Below are positions 43,184 through 50,705 of a DNA stretch of 64,000 nt, piece by piece. This stretch comes from Candidatus Krumholzibacteriota bacterium (GTDB lineage: Bacteria; Krumholzibacteriota; Krumholzibacteriia; LZORAL124-64-63): NCBI GenBank assembly GCA_024275485.1, contig JAJRZA010000059.1, forward strand, positions 1 through 64,000. The letters run 5' to 3'. A model generated the notes under the pieces. It was not told the DNA's origin, ran no database searches, and was given only the letters and a program-made list of their open reading frames with translations. The position numbers and the translations under genes are program-made. Position 1 is the first letter of the stretch. Each line of letters opens with the position of its first letter.

Positions 43184-44140
43184 ATGGATTTGAATAGAAA
43201 ATTACTTATAACCGGGCTCTTCGCCAGCTTGATGATGCTTTGTTCGTTGATCTCCCTGGCGGAGCAGGACTTGTCATCAGGAGCCGAGCGCACTCTTAAT
43301 GGTCACCAATTCATGCCTTCCCAGTTTATTCTTGATCCTTTTGTGGGGACACGTTTCGGCACTGAACTGGGTGGTGCCACGGCTGTCAGCCTCTCACGGA
43401 ACTTCTATGATTTGAATGGCGACCTGTTGCTGACTTTGGAAGGGAGTGTTTTTTACGCCACCCTTGGCATGAATTTCCAGCAAAATCTGGGGGAGAAATG
43501 GGCGGTGGGGGTTGGTGGTTCGGCCCTGATTCGCAGTGGTACCAATGCCATGTCGTTCATCAATGACGGCGCCACGGTCAACAGCGATATTTTGGTCTGG
43601 GGCCGGCGGATGATTCATCGTGGACAGAAGTCTCAACTCACCGGCGGTATCAACTGGCAGTATTCCACCGCCACTATATTTACTCCCAGAGATTTCGCCA
43701 ATCACATTATCGAAGGTGGGAGTCTGGATACCGCGCCATTTTTAACGTCTGGAAAAACCTGGTCCCTGCAAGCCGATTTGCTTTGGGCCTATGCTTTCAG
43801 CCCGACCTTTGGCATGCGGGCCAACGGTAGTTTTGGAGTGCAGGAAAAATTCGATTCATCAGAAATCCTACTTGGGAAGAACCGTGTGGGATTGCTTGGT
43901 GAAGTTAATTTCAATGGTCGTTACGGTTTGCCTCTTGGCATCACCTTGGGCTACTTTCACGGATTCCCCAACGATGTGGTTTCAACCGGCATAAGTGGCA
44001 CTGTCCTCGGTTTTTGGTATACGGCCAAACAGGATTTTGTCATCGGGCTGGAAACCGGAGTTCTTTTCATCCCGTCGGATGATGGTGATGAAACCATTGA
44101 CGGAGCCTTTACCACGTTCAACGTCAAGTATTTCTTTTAA
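43184..44140 (+). CDS. Predicted outer-membrane beta-barrel protein
   Basis: A 318-residue exported protein. The signal peptide (about 1-27) is followed by alternating amphipathic strands rich in Gly and aromatic residues (FGMRANGSFGVQEKF, VGLLGEVNFNGRYGLPLGITLGYFHGF, DFVIGLETGVLFI). It ends in VKYFF, a C-terminal aromatic of the kind recognised by the BAM machinery. I do not recognise the family. ATG 43184 has AAAAAGGA upstream. The MCC operon begins 34 nt later in the same direction, but the two functions look unrelated. Confidence 0.7.
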   Translation: MDLNRKLLITGLFASLMMLCSLISLAEQDLSSGAERTLNGHQFMPSQFILDPFVGTRFGTELGGATAVSLSRNFYDLNGDLLLTLEGSVFYATLGMNFQQNLGEKWAVGVGGSALIRSGTNAMSFINDGATVNSDILVWGRRMIHRGQKSQLTGGINWQYSTATIFTPRDFANHIIEGGSLDTAPFLTSGKTWSLQADLLWAYAFSPTFGMRANGSFGVQEKFDSSEILLGKNRVGLLGEVNFNGRYGLPLGITLGYFHGFPNDVVSTGISGTVLGFWYTAKQDFVIGLETGVLFIPSDDGDETIDGAFTTFNVKYFF

Positions 44141-44174
44141 CAGTTGAAACCGGCCAGAAAAAACAGGAGAACCG

Positions 44175-45782
44175 ATGAAACGGATCAAAAGCAGCATCCA
44201 AACCAACAGCGAGTCCTTCAAGGAGAACGACCGCCAAAACCGTCGGCGTCTCAAAGACCTTACCGACCTGTTGGCCAAGGTTCGTGAAGGTGGCAGTGCC
44301 AGGGCCCGCGAACGGCACACCAGCCAGGACAAGCTGATGGTGCGCGACCGTATCGAAGGCTTGCTCGATCCCGGCGTTCCCTTTCTGGAGCTGTCCACTC
44401 TGGCCGCCCACGAGATTTACGATACCGAGGTGCCCGCTGCAGGGGTGGTTACGGGCATCGGCCAAATCCACGGCCGGCAAGTGATGATTGTGGCCAACGA
44501 CGCCACCGTCAAGGGTGGTTCCTATTTCCCACTCACGGTCAAAAAGCATTTACGGGCCCAGGAGATTGCCAAGGAAAACCGTCTGCCGTGCATTTATCTG
44601 GTGGATTCCGGGGGGGCCTTCCTGCCTTTGCAGGCCGATGTCTTCCCGGACCGGGATCACTTTGGACGCATTTTCTACAACCAGGCTACCATGAGCGCCA
44701 TGGACATCCCGCAGATCAGCGCCGTGATGGGCAGTTGTACCGCCGGTGGTGCCTATGTGCCGGCCATGAGCGATGAGGTCGTCATCGTCAAGGATCAGGG
44801 CACCATTTTCCTGGGGGGCCCGCCCCTGGTGAAAGCCGCCACCGGTGAAGAAGTGACGGCCGAAGAACTCGGAGGCGCGGATGTGCATACGCGCATCAGC
44901 GGCGTGGCCGATCATCTGGCCAACGACGATGCCCACGCCCTGCGCTTGGTGCGCGACATCGTGGAAAACCTGGGACCGGTGCGTACAGCGACCATTCCCT
45001 GCAGCATGCCCGAACCTCCCCATTACGATCCTGAAGAACTGTACGGATTGGTGAGCCACGACCCCAAGTTTCCTTTTGAAATGAGAGAGGTCATCGCCCG
45101 CATTGTTGACGGCAGCCGCATGCACGAAGTCAAACCCCGCTATGGCACCACCCTGGTGTGCGGTTTCGCGCGCATTCACGGTTATAGCGTGGGCATCATC
45201 GCCAACAACGGAATCCTGTTCAGCGCCGAGGCGTTGAAAGCTACCCACTTCATAGAGCTGTGCAATGCTCGCAAGATTCCGTTGATTTTCCTGCAAAACA
45301 TCACCGGTTTCATGATCGGCAAGGTGTATGAGCACGGCGGCATCGCCAAGGACGGGGCCAAGATGGTCAACGCGGTGAGCAACAGCACCGTACCAAAATT
45401 CACCATCATTGTTGGTGGCAGTTATGGGGCCGGCAATTACGGCATGTGCGGCCGCGCCTATCAGCCAAGGTTGCTGATGATGTGGCCCCAGGCCAAGATT
45501 TCGGTCATGGGAGGCGAACAGGCTGCCGGCGTTTTGCTGACGGTCAAAAAAGACCAGATGGCCCGCGGTGGCCAGGAGTTGACCACCGAGCAGGAAGAGG
45601 CCATCGTCGATCCCATCCTTGAAAAATATGAAAAAGAAGGACACGCCTACTACAGCAGCGCCCGCCTGTGGGATGACGGTGTGATCGATCCGGTGCAGAC
45701 CCGGGATATTCTGGGACTGAGTTTGGCCATGAGTTTGAACGCTCCTATTCCGCCCATCAAGTATGGCGTTTTCCGCATGTAG
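44175..45782 (+). CDS. Methylcrotonyl-CoA carboxylase-type carboxyltransferase (beta) subunit
   Basis: A 535-residue carboxyltransferase, exactly the usual MCC-beta length. It moves CO2 from carboxybiotin to 3-methylcrotonyl-CoA in leucine breakdown. The two crotonase-fold halves are visible: N-terminal [58 protein letters not shown] and [18 protein letters not shown]-terminal [48 protein letters not shown] and [23 protein letters not shown] and [10 protein letters not shown] are typical of MCC rather than propionyl-CoA carboxylase. It heads a four-gene locus. Confidence 0.93.
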   Translation: MKRIKSSIQTNSESFKENDRQNRRRLKDLTDLLAKVREGGSARARERHTSQDKLMVRDRIEGLLDPGVPFLELSTLAAHEIYDTEVPAAGVVTGIGQIHGRQVMIVANDATVKGGSYFPLTVKKHLRAQEIAKENRLPCIYLVDSGGAFLPLQADVFPDRDHFGRIFYNQATMSAMDIPQISAVMGSCTAGGAYVPAMSDEVVIVKDQGTIFLGGPPLVKAATGEEVTAEELGGADVHTRISGVADHLANDDAHALRLVRDIVENLGPVRTATIPCSMPEPPHYDPEELYGLVSHDPKFPFEMREVIARIVDGSRMHEVKPRYGTTLVCGFARIHGYSVGIIANNGILFSAEALKATHFIELCNARKIPLIFLQNITGFMIGKVYEHGGIAKDGAKMVNAVSNSTVPKFTIIVGGSYGAGNYGMCGRAYQPRLLMMWPQAKISVMGGEQAAGVLLTVKKDQMARGGQELTTEQEEAIVDPILEKYEKEGHAYYSSARLWDDGVIDPVQTRDILGLSLAMSLNAPIPPIKYGVFRM

Positions 45783-45848
45783 ATGGGGTGATGAAATAAG
45801 ATCCGGAATATTAATCCAACTTCCCGTCGGGGATTAGAAAGGTCCAAA

Positions 45849-46745
45849 ATGCCCATCAGACAGGACGCCGTGGGTCGCGTGCTCGTGGTGACCATCGACA
45901 ACCCTAGAATAAAGAACGCTTTAGACAAAGCGACCATCGATGAACTGCGCCAAATCTTCGAAGGCATCGCATTCCGCGATCAGCTGCCGACCGATGTTGG
46001 ATCGAATCCGGCCATTGGCCTCGATGGTCGGTACCGTCCCCACGCAATTGTTTTGCAGACCGTGGGAGATGTATTTTGCGCCGGAGCTCATCTGGGTGAA
46101 ATGAAAACCCTGGGCGAAGCTGATTATCAGGTGAATGTGGCTGCGGCCATGGATATGGGTGGCATGTTTCGTGCGGTGCGAAATTGTCCTGTGCCCGTGG
46201 TGGTCAGGGTGCAGGGGCCGGCTTTTGGTGGTGGGGTCGGCCTGGTGGCCGCCTGCGATATCGTGGTGGCTGGACCCAAGGCCAAATTCGCCTTTACCGA
46301 AGTGCGCCTGGGCATTGTGCCGGGTGTGATCTCTCCTTTGGTGATGGATCGCATCGGGCAGGCCGCCGCTCGTACTTATTTCTTGACCGGCGACACCATC
46401 GAAGCCGAGGAAGCTCTTGGTTTGGGGCTTGTGGATCGGTTGGCCTCTGGTGGCGAGGGACCCGGTGGCTTGGATGATGTCTTGAATGCAACTGTGGACT
46501 CACTGTTGAAAGGGGGTGCGGGTGCCCTCTCGTTATGCAAAAGTCTACTGGAAGGAACCCAAAGCCTGGGCTACATCCGCAGTGGCGAACTGTGCGCCCG
46601 GATGATTGCCGAAGCCCGGACCAAACCTGAGGCACAGGCGGCTTTGGCCTCGTTTTTTGCCAAGGAAATGGCCCCATGGGTGGAGGATGATCCCTGGGCT
46701 GGAGTTCCTGGTCCATCCGGAAACAACAAGGAAGGAAACGAATGA
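45849..46745 (+). CDS. Methylglutaconyl-CoA hydratase-type enoyl-CoA hydratase
   Basis: A 298-residue crotonase-superfamily enzyme. The oxyanion-hole segments are FCAGAHLGEMK (about 75-85) and GPAFGGGVGLVAACDIVVA (about 121-139); the catalytic-Glu region is FTEVRLGIVPGVISPLV (about 146-162). Its place between the carboxyltransferase and biotin carboxylase genes suggests hydration of 3-methylglutaconyl-CoA to HMG-CoA, the step after MCC. It has an extra ~20-residue stretch near position 40-60 (DVGSNPAIGLDGRYRPH). ATGA overlaps the biotin carboxylase start. Confidence 0.87.
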   Translation: MPIRQDAVGRVLVVTIDNPRIKNALDKATIDELRQIFEGIAFRDQLPTDVGSNPAIGLDGRYRPHAIVLQTVGDVFCAGAHLGEMKTLGEADYQVNVAAAMDMGGMFRAVRNCPVPVVVRVQGPAFGGGVGLVAACDIVVAGPKAKFAFTEVRLGIVPGVISPLVMDRIGQAAARTYFLTGDTIEAEEALGLGLVDRLASGGEGPGGLDDVLNATVDSLLKGGAGALSLCKSLLEGTQSLGYIRSGELCARMIAEARTKPEAQAALASFFAKEMAPWVEDDPWAGVPGPSGNNKEGNE

Positions 46746-48304
46746 CCAGCCCAAGATCCCATCAGCCCATCGGCCGGGTTTTGGTGGCCAACCGCGGTGA
46801 AATCGCCGTGCGGGTGATTCGCGCCTGCCGGGAAATGAACATCGGCACCGTGGCTGTCTGCTCCGAGGTGGATCAACATGCTCTTCACACCCAAATGGCT
46901 GACGTCTCGGTGGTCATCGGCCCTGCCGAACCAAGGGATAGCTACCTGCGCCCGGACCGTATTCTGGAAGCCGCCAAAGCTACTGACTGCGACGCCATTC
47001 ACCCCGGTTACGGATTCTTGGCTGAAAATGCCGACTTTTCCCGGGCCTGCCGCGAAGCCGGCTTGATCTTCATCGGTCCCAGTCCTGAAGTCATTGAACA
47101 AATGGGTGAGAAAACAGCTGCCAGGGCGATCATGGAGAAAACCGGGGTGCCAGTGGTGCCTGGAGCCCTGTTGCCAGACCCCGACTCCGACGGCAACTTC
47201 CCCTCCGATGAGGTTCTAGCAAATGCTGAATCGGTAGGATATCCGCTGATTGTCAAAGCCGCTTTCGGTGGTGGTGGCAAAGGGATGCGAATGGTGGAGT
47301 CTGCCGACCAGGTCCTGGATGCCTGCAGCGGAGCCTGCCGCGAGGCTTTTGGTGCCTTTGGCAATGGCACCGTTTACCTGGAGCGTTTCATTCAGCAACC
47401 CCGACATGTGGAATTCCAGATTTTCGGCGACAGCCAGGGTAATGTTGTTCATCTGTTTGAGCGGGAGTGCTCAATTCAGCGTCGTCATCAAAAAATCATC
47501 GAAGAAACGCCCTCGCCGGCCCTCAATCCCGAACTGAGGGATAAAATGGGGCAAGCCGCCGTGGCTGCGGCCAAGGCTGTTGGTTATGAAGGTGCCGGTA
47601 CGGTGGAATTTTTGCTGGATCAGGGTGGTCATTTCTTTTTCCTGGAGATGAATACCCGTCTGCAGGTTGAGCATCCGGTAACAGAGTTGACCACCGGCAC
47701 CGACTTGGTGCGCACCCAAATCCAGGTAGCCGAGGGCCGTCCCTTGCCTTGGACCCAGGAGGATTTACAGTCCTTGGGACACGCCATCGAATGCCGCATT
47801 TACGCCGAAGATCCCCAGAACGATTTCATGCCTTCCCTGGGCGAGATTTTGTTGCTGAATGAACCCTCGGGCCCGGGTATTCGCATCGACAGCGGAATTC
47901 GTCAGGGTGACGAAGTGACCATGCACTATGATCCCATGATTGCCAAACTGAGCGTGCACGCCGGCAGCCGCAGCAACGCCATCGACCGGGCCATTGGCGC
48001 CCTCAAGCAATACGTGGTGCTGGGTGTGACGACCAATGTGGAGTACCTCATTGCCATTCTGCAGAAAGGCCGTTTTGCCGATGGGGATGTGCACACGGGG
48101 TTTCTGGAGGAGGAACTTCCCGATTGGCAGAGCAATCTGGATGCGGGCGACGACCTTGCGTTGGCAGTGGCCGCAGTGGCCGAGCATGACCGTCTGGACA
48201 GGGGTCTCCTGGGTGTTGAAAATGGATCAGCAGGAGCGGGAAAAGAAACCATCGGCACCCCCTGGTCAAGTCTGGGGCGCTTTCGTTTGAACGGTTTAGG
48301 TTGA
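46742..48304 (+). CDS. Biotin carboxylase (split alpha subunit of acyl-CoA carboxylase)
   Basis: A 520-residue ATP-grasp biotin carboxylase. Marks include RVLVANRGEIAVRVIRACRE (N-terminal), HPGYGFLAENADFSRAC, the ATP loop AAFGGGGKGMRMV, RHVEFQIFGDSQGNVVHL, ERECSIQRRHQKIIEE, EMNTRLQVEHPVTE and HAIECRIYAEDP. In MCC-alpha this domain is normally fused to a BT domain and biotin carrier. Here the frame stops after TPWSSLGRFRLNGLG, where fused relatives continue, and a separate carrier gene follows 19 nt later in another frame. Confidence 0.93.
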   Translation: MTSPRSHQPIGRVLVANRGEIAVRVIRACREMNIGTVAVCSEVDQHALHTQMADVSVVIGPAEPRDSYLRPDRILEAAKATDCDAIHPGYGFLAENADFSRACREAGLIFIGPSPEVIEQMGEKTAARAIMEKTGVPVVPGALLPDPDSDGNFPSDEVLANAESVGYPLIVKAAFGGGGKGMRMVESADQVLDACSGACREAFGAFGNGTVYLERFIQQPRHVEFQIFGDSQGNVVHLFERECSIQRRHQKIIEETPSPALNPELRDKMGQAAVAAAKAVGYEGAGTVEFLLDQGGHFFFLEMNTRLQVEHPVTELTTGTDLVRTQIQVAEGRPLPWTQEDLQSLGHAIECRIYAEDPQNDFMPSLGEILLLNEPSGPGIRIDSGIRQGDEVTMHYDPMIAKLSVHAGSRSNAIDRAIGALKQYVVLGVTTNVEYLIAILQKGRFADGDVHTGFLEEELPDWQSNLDAGDDLALAVAAVAEHDRLDRGLLGVENGSAGAGKETIGTPWSSLGRFRLNGLG

Positions 48305-48323
48305 AACCCGAAAGGATTTTCCT

Positions 48324-48818
48324 TTGCTTTTGAATTTTAGTACCGATGACCAAGATACGGCGATTAAGGTGAGCCATCAGGATGGGCGCTGGTTGTTGTC
48401 CATCGAAGGCCAGGAGATCCCCCTGGAAGCCGAGCAGGACTCCAATGGTTGCTGGCTGGTCGACACCCATCAGGGACGCCGCCGCCTCTGGGTTGCCGTG
48501 CGTGGGGATGAGCGGCTGGTATTTTGCGATGGTCGGGTACATACCTTTCGTTTACCCGATCCCGATCAAGATGATGCGGATGAAGAAACCTGTGGTGGTC
48601 CCAATCTGGTGGCCGCCATGCCGGGCAAGGTGGTGCGGGTGCTGGTTGGGCCGGGTGGGAAGGTCAAGGAGGGGCAATCCCTGGTCATCATGGAGTCCAT
48701 GAAAATGGAAACGGAAATTGCAGCCCCCATGGATGGCGTCATTGAAACTGTTCATGTGGAAGACGGGCAGGTTGTAGCCCAGGGAGATCTTTTGGTGACA
48801 ATTATAAAGGGAGAATAA
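48324..48818 (+). CDS. Biotin carboxyl carrier protein with BT-like N-terminal part
   Basis: A 164-residue carrier. Residues 1-75 are beta-rich (IKVSHQDGRWLLSIEGQEIPL, RRRLWVAVRGDERLVFCDGRVHTF) and match the start of the BT domain that links carboxylase and carrier in MCC-alpha. Residues about 92-162 are the biotinyl domain with the biotinylation site ESMKM (K127). The start is TTG with AAAGGA upstream. Together with the upstream gene it makes a 684-residue equivalent of one fused alpha subunit. The HDOD gene follows 2 nt after the stop. Confidence 0.92.
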   Translation: MLLNFSTDDQDTAIKVSHQDGRWLLSIEGQEIPLEAEQDSNGCWLVDTHQGRRRLWVAVRGDERLVFCDGRVHTFRLPDPDQDDADEETCGGPNLVAAMPGKVVRVLVGPGGKVKEGQSLVIMESMKMETEIAAPMDGVIETVHVEDGQVVAQGDLLVTIIKGE

Positions 48819-48820
48819 AT

Positions 48821-49672
48821 ATGGGGAAATCTTTAGGGGAACTGATCGCTACCACCAATGAGTTGAGCTCGCTGCCGTCCACCACCATGCAACTGATGAA
48901 GTTGTTGGACGACGAAACCGTGGAGGCATCCCGGGTGCTGGAAGTGATCGAAAAAGATCCTTCGCTAACCGCCAACCTTCTTAAACTGGCCAACAGTGCT
49001 TTTTATGGTTTGCGACGCCAGGTTGGCTCGGCCCGGGAAGCATTGGTATTGCTGGGTAACCAAACCATCGTGAATCTGGCTTTTGCCACCAGCATGGGTG
49101 ACGTTATGCGGGGGCCGTTGGCTGCCTATCGTCTGGGTCGAAACGACTTGTGGCATCACGCACTGGGCACGGCCCTGACGGCGACTCGTCTGGCCTCCCA
49201 GAGCGGGTGCAAGGAAACACGGGAGCGCGCTTTCACGGCTGGTTTGGTGCACGACATCGGCAAGTTGCTGCTCAATCGTCCCTTGAAAGCAGAGCTGGAA
49301 GAACTGCCGCCCGAATGCAGTTTTGAGAGTTTGCTGGAAGCCGAAACCAACATCCTGGGCTTCAACCATGCCGAAGCCGGGGCACGTTTGGCAGAGGTGT
49401 GGAATTTCCCTTCATACCTGGTCAGCGCCATTGAGAATCATCACCGGACACCATCAGATTCCGGTGACGAAAATCTTGTTCGGGCTGTCTCGACCGCCAA
49501 CCTGGTGACTTGTCACTTGGGCTGGAGTGGAGGCACAGGTGCCATCAGTGAAGATGATTTTTGGGACTCGGCGAGTGGCCTCGGATGCGAAGAAAAGGTT
49601 TTGCGAGAGTTGATGGCCCAGCTGCCCGGTGATTTGGAAAGCATGGTCAACCTGATTGGGGAAACCCTTTGA
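48821..49672 (+). CDS. HDOD-domain signalling protein
   Basis: A 283-residue protein with an HDOD domain (about 12-210), the non-hydrolysing relative of HD phosphohydrolases used in bacterial signalling. Typical segments are LSSLPSTTMQLMKLLDDETVEASRVLEVIEKDPSLTANLLKLANSAFYG, VGSAREALVLLGNQTIVNLAF and the later GLVHDIGKLLLN, HAEAGARLAEVWNFP and ENHH. The GLVHDIGK segment keeps an HD pair. It is co-directional with the carboxylase genes and overlaps the phosphatase gene by 4 nt (TTTGA), so the last two genes are probably coupled. Confidence 0.87.
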   Translation: MGKSLGELIATTNELSSLPSTTMQLMKLLDDETVEASRVLEVIEKDPSLTANLLKLANSAFYGLRRQVGSAREALVLLGNQTIVNLAFATSMGDVMRGPLAAYRLGRNDLWHHALGTALTATRLASQSGCKETRERAFTAGLVHDIGKLLLNRPLKAELEELPPECSFESLLEAETNILGFNHAEAGARLAEVWNFPSYLVSAIENHHRTPSDSGDENLVRAVSTANLVTCHLGWSGGTGAISEDDFWDSASGLGCEEKVLRELMAQLPGDLESMVNLIGETL

Positions 49673-50091
49673 AGGTTCTTTTTGTATGCACGGCCAACAG
49701 CTGCCGTAGTCAAATGGCTGAAACTTGGGCCAGGCATCTTTTTCCGGCAGAGTGGAGTGTTTCCAGCGGAGGGTTGTTGACCTACCGCATCACGGAAAAA
49801 ACACGATTCACCATGGAGGAAGTCGGTCTGGACATGGGCGGCCAGGAGACCAAAACCATCGACAGCCATGATCTGGACAGCTTTGATCTGGTGGTCACCC
49901 TCAGCGAAGAGGCTGGTCGTTTTCTGCCCTTGCTGGCCGATCCTGCCCGCCACATTCGGCGGCCCATGACCGACCCCATGAGCGTCAAAGGCGAGGCAGA
50001 GAAGGTGCGCCAGGCTTTTAGAACGGGACGGGATCATATTCGGGGTATCGTGCAGGCCATTGTGGATGGAGATATCGTGGCCGGATCCTGA
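49669..50091 (+). CDS. Low-molecular-weight protein tyrosine phosphatase/arsenate reductase-type protein
   Basis: A 140-residue LMW-PTP. The P-loop is C7-TANSC-R13 (VLFVCTANSCRSQMAE), and the general acid is in PMTDPMS (D102). The family includes tyrosine phosphatases that act on exopolysaccharide kinases, and arsenate reductases; MTDP plus the ETKTIDSHDL segment fits either branch. TTG 49669 overlaps the HDOD stop. No ars genes or tyrosine kinase lie nearby. After its stop there is a 614-bp gene-free stretch. Confidence 0.87.
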   Translation: MKVLFVCTANSCRSQMAETWARHLFPAEWSVSSGGLLTYRITEKTRFTMEEVGLDMGGQETKTIDSHDLDSFDLVVTLSEEAGRFLPLLADPARHIRRPMTDPMSVKGEAEKVRQAFRTGRDHIRGIVQAIVDGDIVAGS

Positions 50092-50705
50092 AAAATGGGT
50101 TGGTGAATCAATTGCAAAGAACCCGATTTGAATAGAGCCTGCTTAGGAAAAACCACACTCATCGGGAAAATGTATCCCTTGCGCCCTAATCACCTATTAA
50201 CCCATAAGATACGGAAATCCTTACTGATTCTGAACTCCTACCATTTCCGCCGGGAAAGTTGGCGGGTGAAATCGACCATGAAAATCCTGTAAATTTTTTT
50301 TCTATCGAATCGGGTCCATTGGGGATTTGAAAGCTGTTTTTAGGGGTTTCAAAAGTTGAACCAGCGGCCCTTGAAAAAATCACAGAAATTTCTTTGATCC
50401 AAAACCATATCTGGATTTATTGTCCGTCTCACCCACAAGGTGCTGTGGTTTCAGAGAGCAGATAGCCCTATATATTGGGGTATACTCCTCAGCGAAAATC
50501 AAGTCAAAACGCAGATTTCCTCAATTTTCCAGAAAAATTTAGGGAACTTTTTGGCCAGATTTGCAACAGAAATCGGCGAATTTGCAGTCGCCTCGTACCG
50601 GGTAAACCGATTGATTTCAACTAGTAGAATCGCAGCAAAGCGAAATAAATATAGGACAAATGGAGTTGTACTTTCAGAAGGATCTGAAATGAGAGAGAGC
50701 CGAAA
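50092..50705. other. Gene-free leader region upstream of nrdJ
   Basis: 614 bp, markedly richer in A+T than its surroundings, with only chance short frames. It holds a CCGCC/GGCGG mini-hairpin (50247-50265), an inverted TTTGAAA...TTTCAAA pair around 50329-50355, and the NrdR-box-like site at 50468-50477. I looked for a cobalamin riboswitch, because the downstream enzyme uses adenosylcobalamin, and did not see a B12 box. Confidence 0.5.
50468..50477. promoter_or_regulatory. Candidate NrdR box
   Basis: CTATATATTG matches the core CwATATwTwG of the NrdR repressor box, flanked by CC on the left and GGG on the right (near-palindrome CCCTATATATTGGGG). A -10-like TATACT follows at 50481-50486. NrdR represses ribonucleotide reductase genes when dATP is high. 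Boxes usually come in pairs about three helical turns apart, and I see no second one. The site is 229 bp before the nrdJ start. Confidence 0.5.

Noticed and set aside
50092-50705. Cobalamin riboswitch upstream of nrdJ
   Set aside because: Expected because the enzyme uses adenosylcobalamin, but I could not find a B12-box-like sequence or its paired helices. Class II enzymes also do not need B12 repression.
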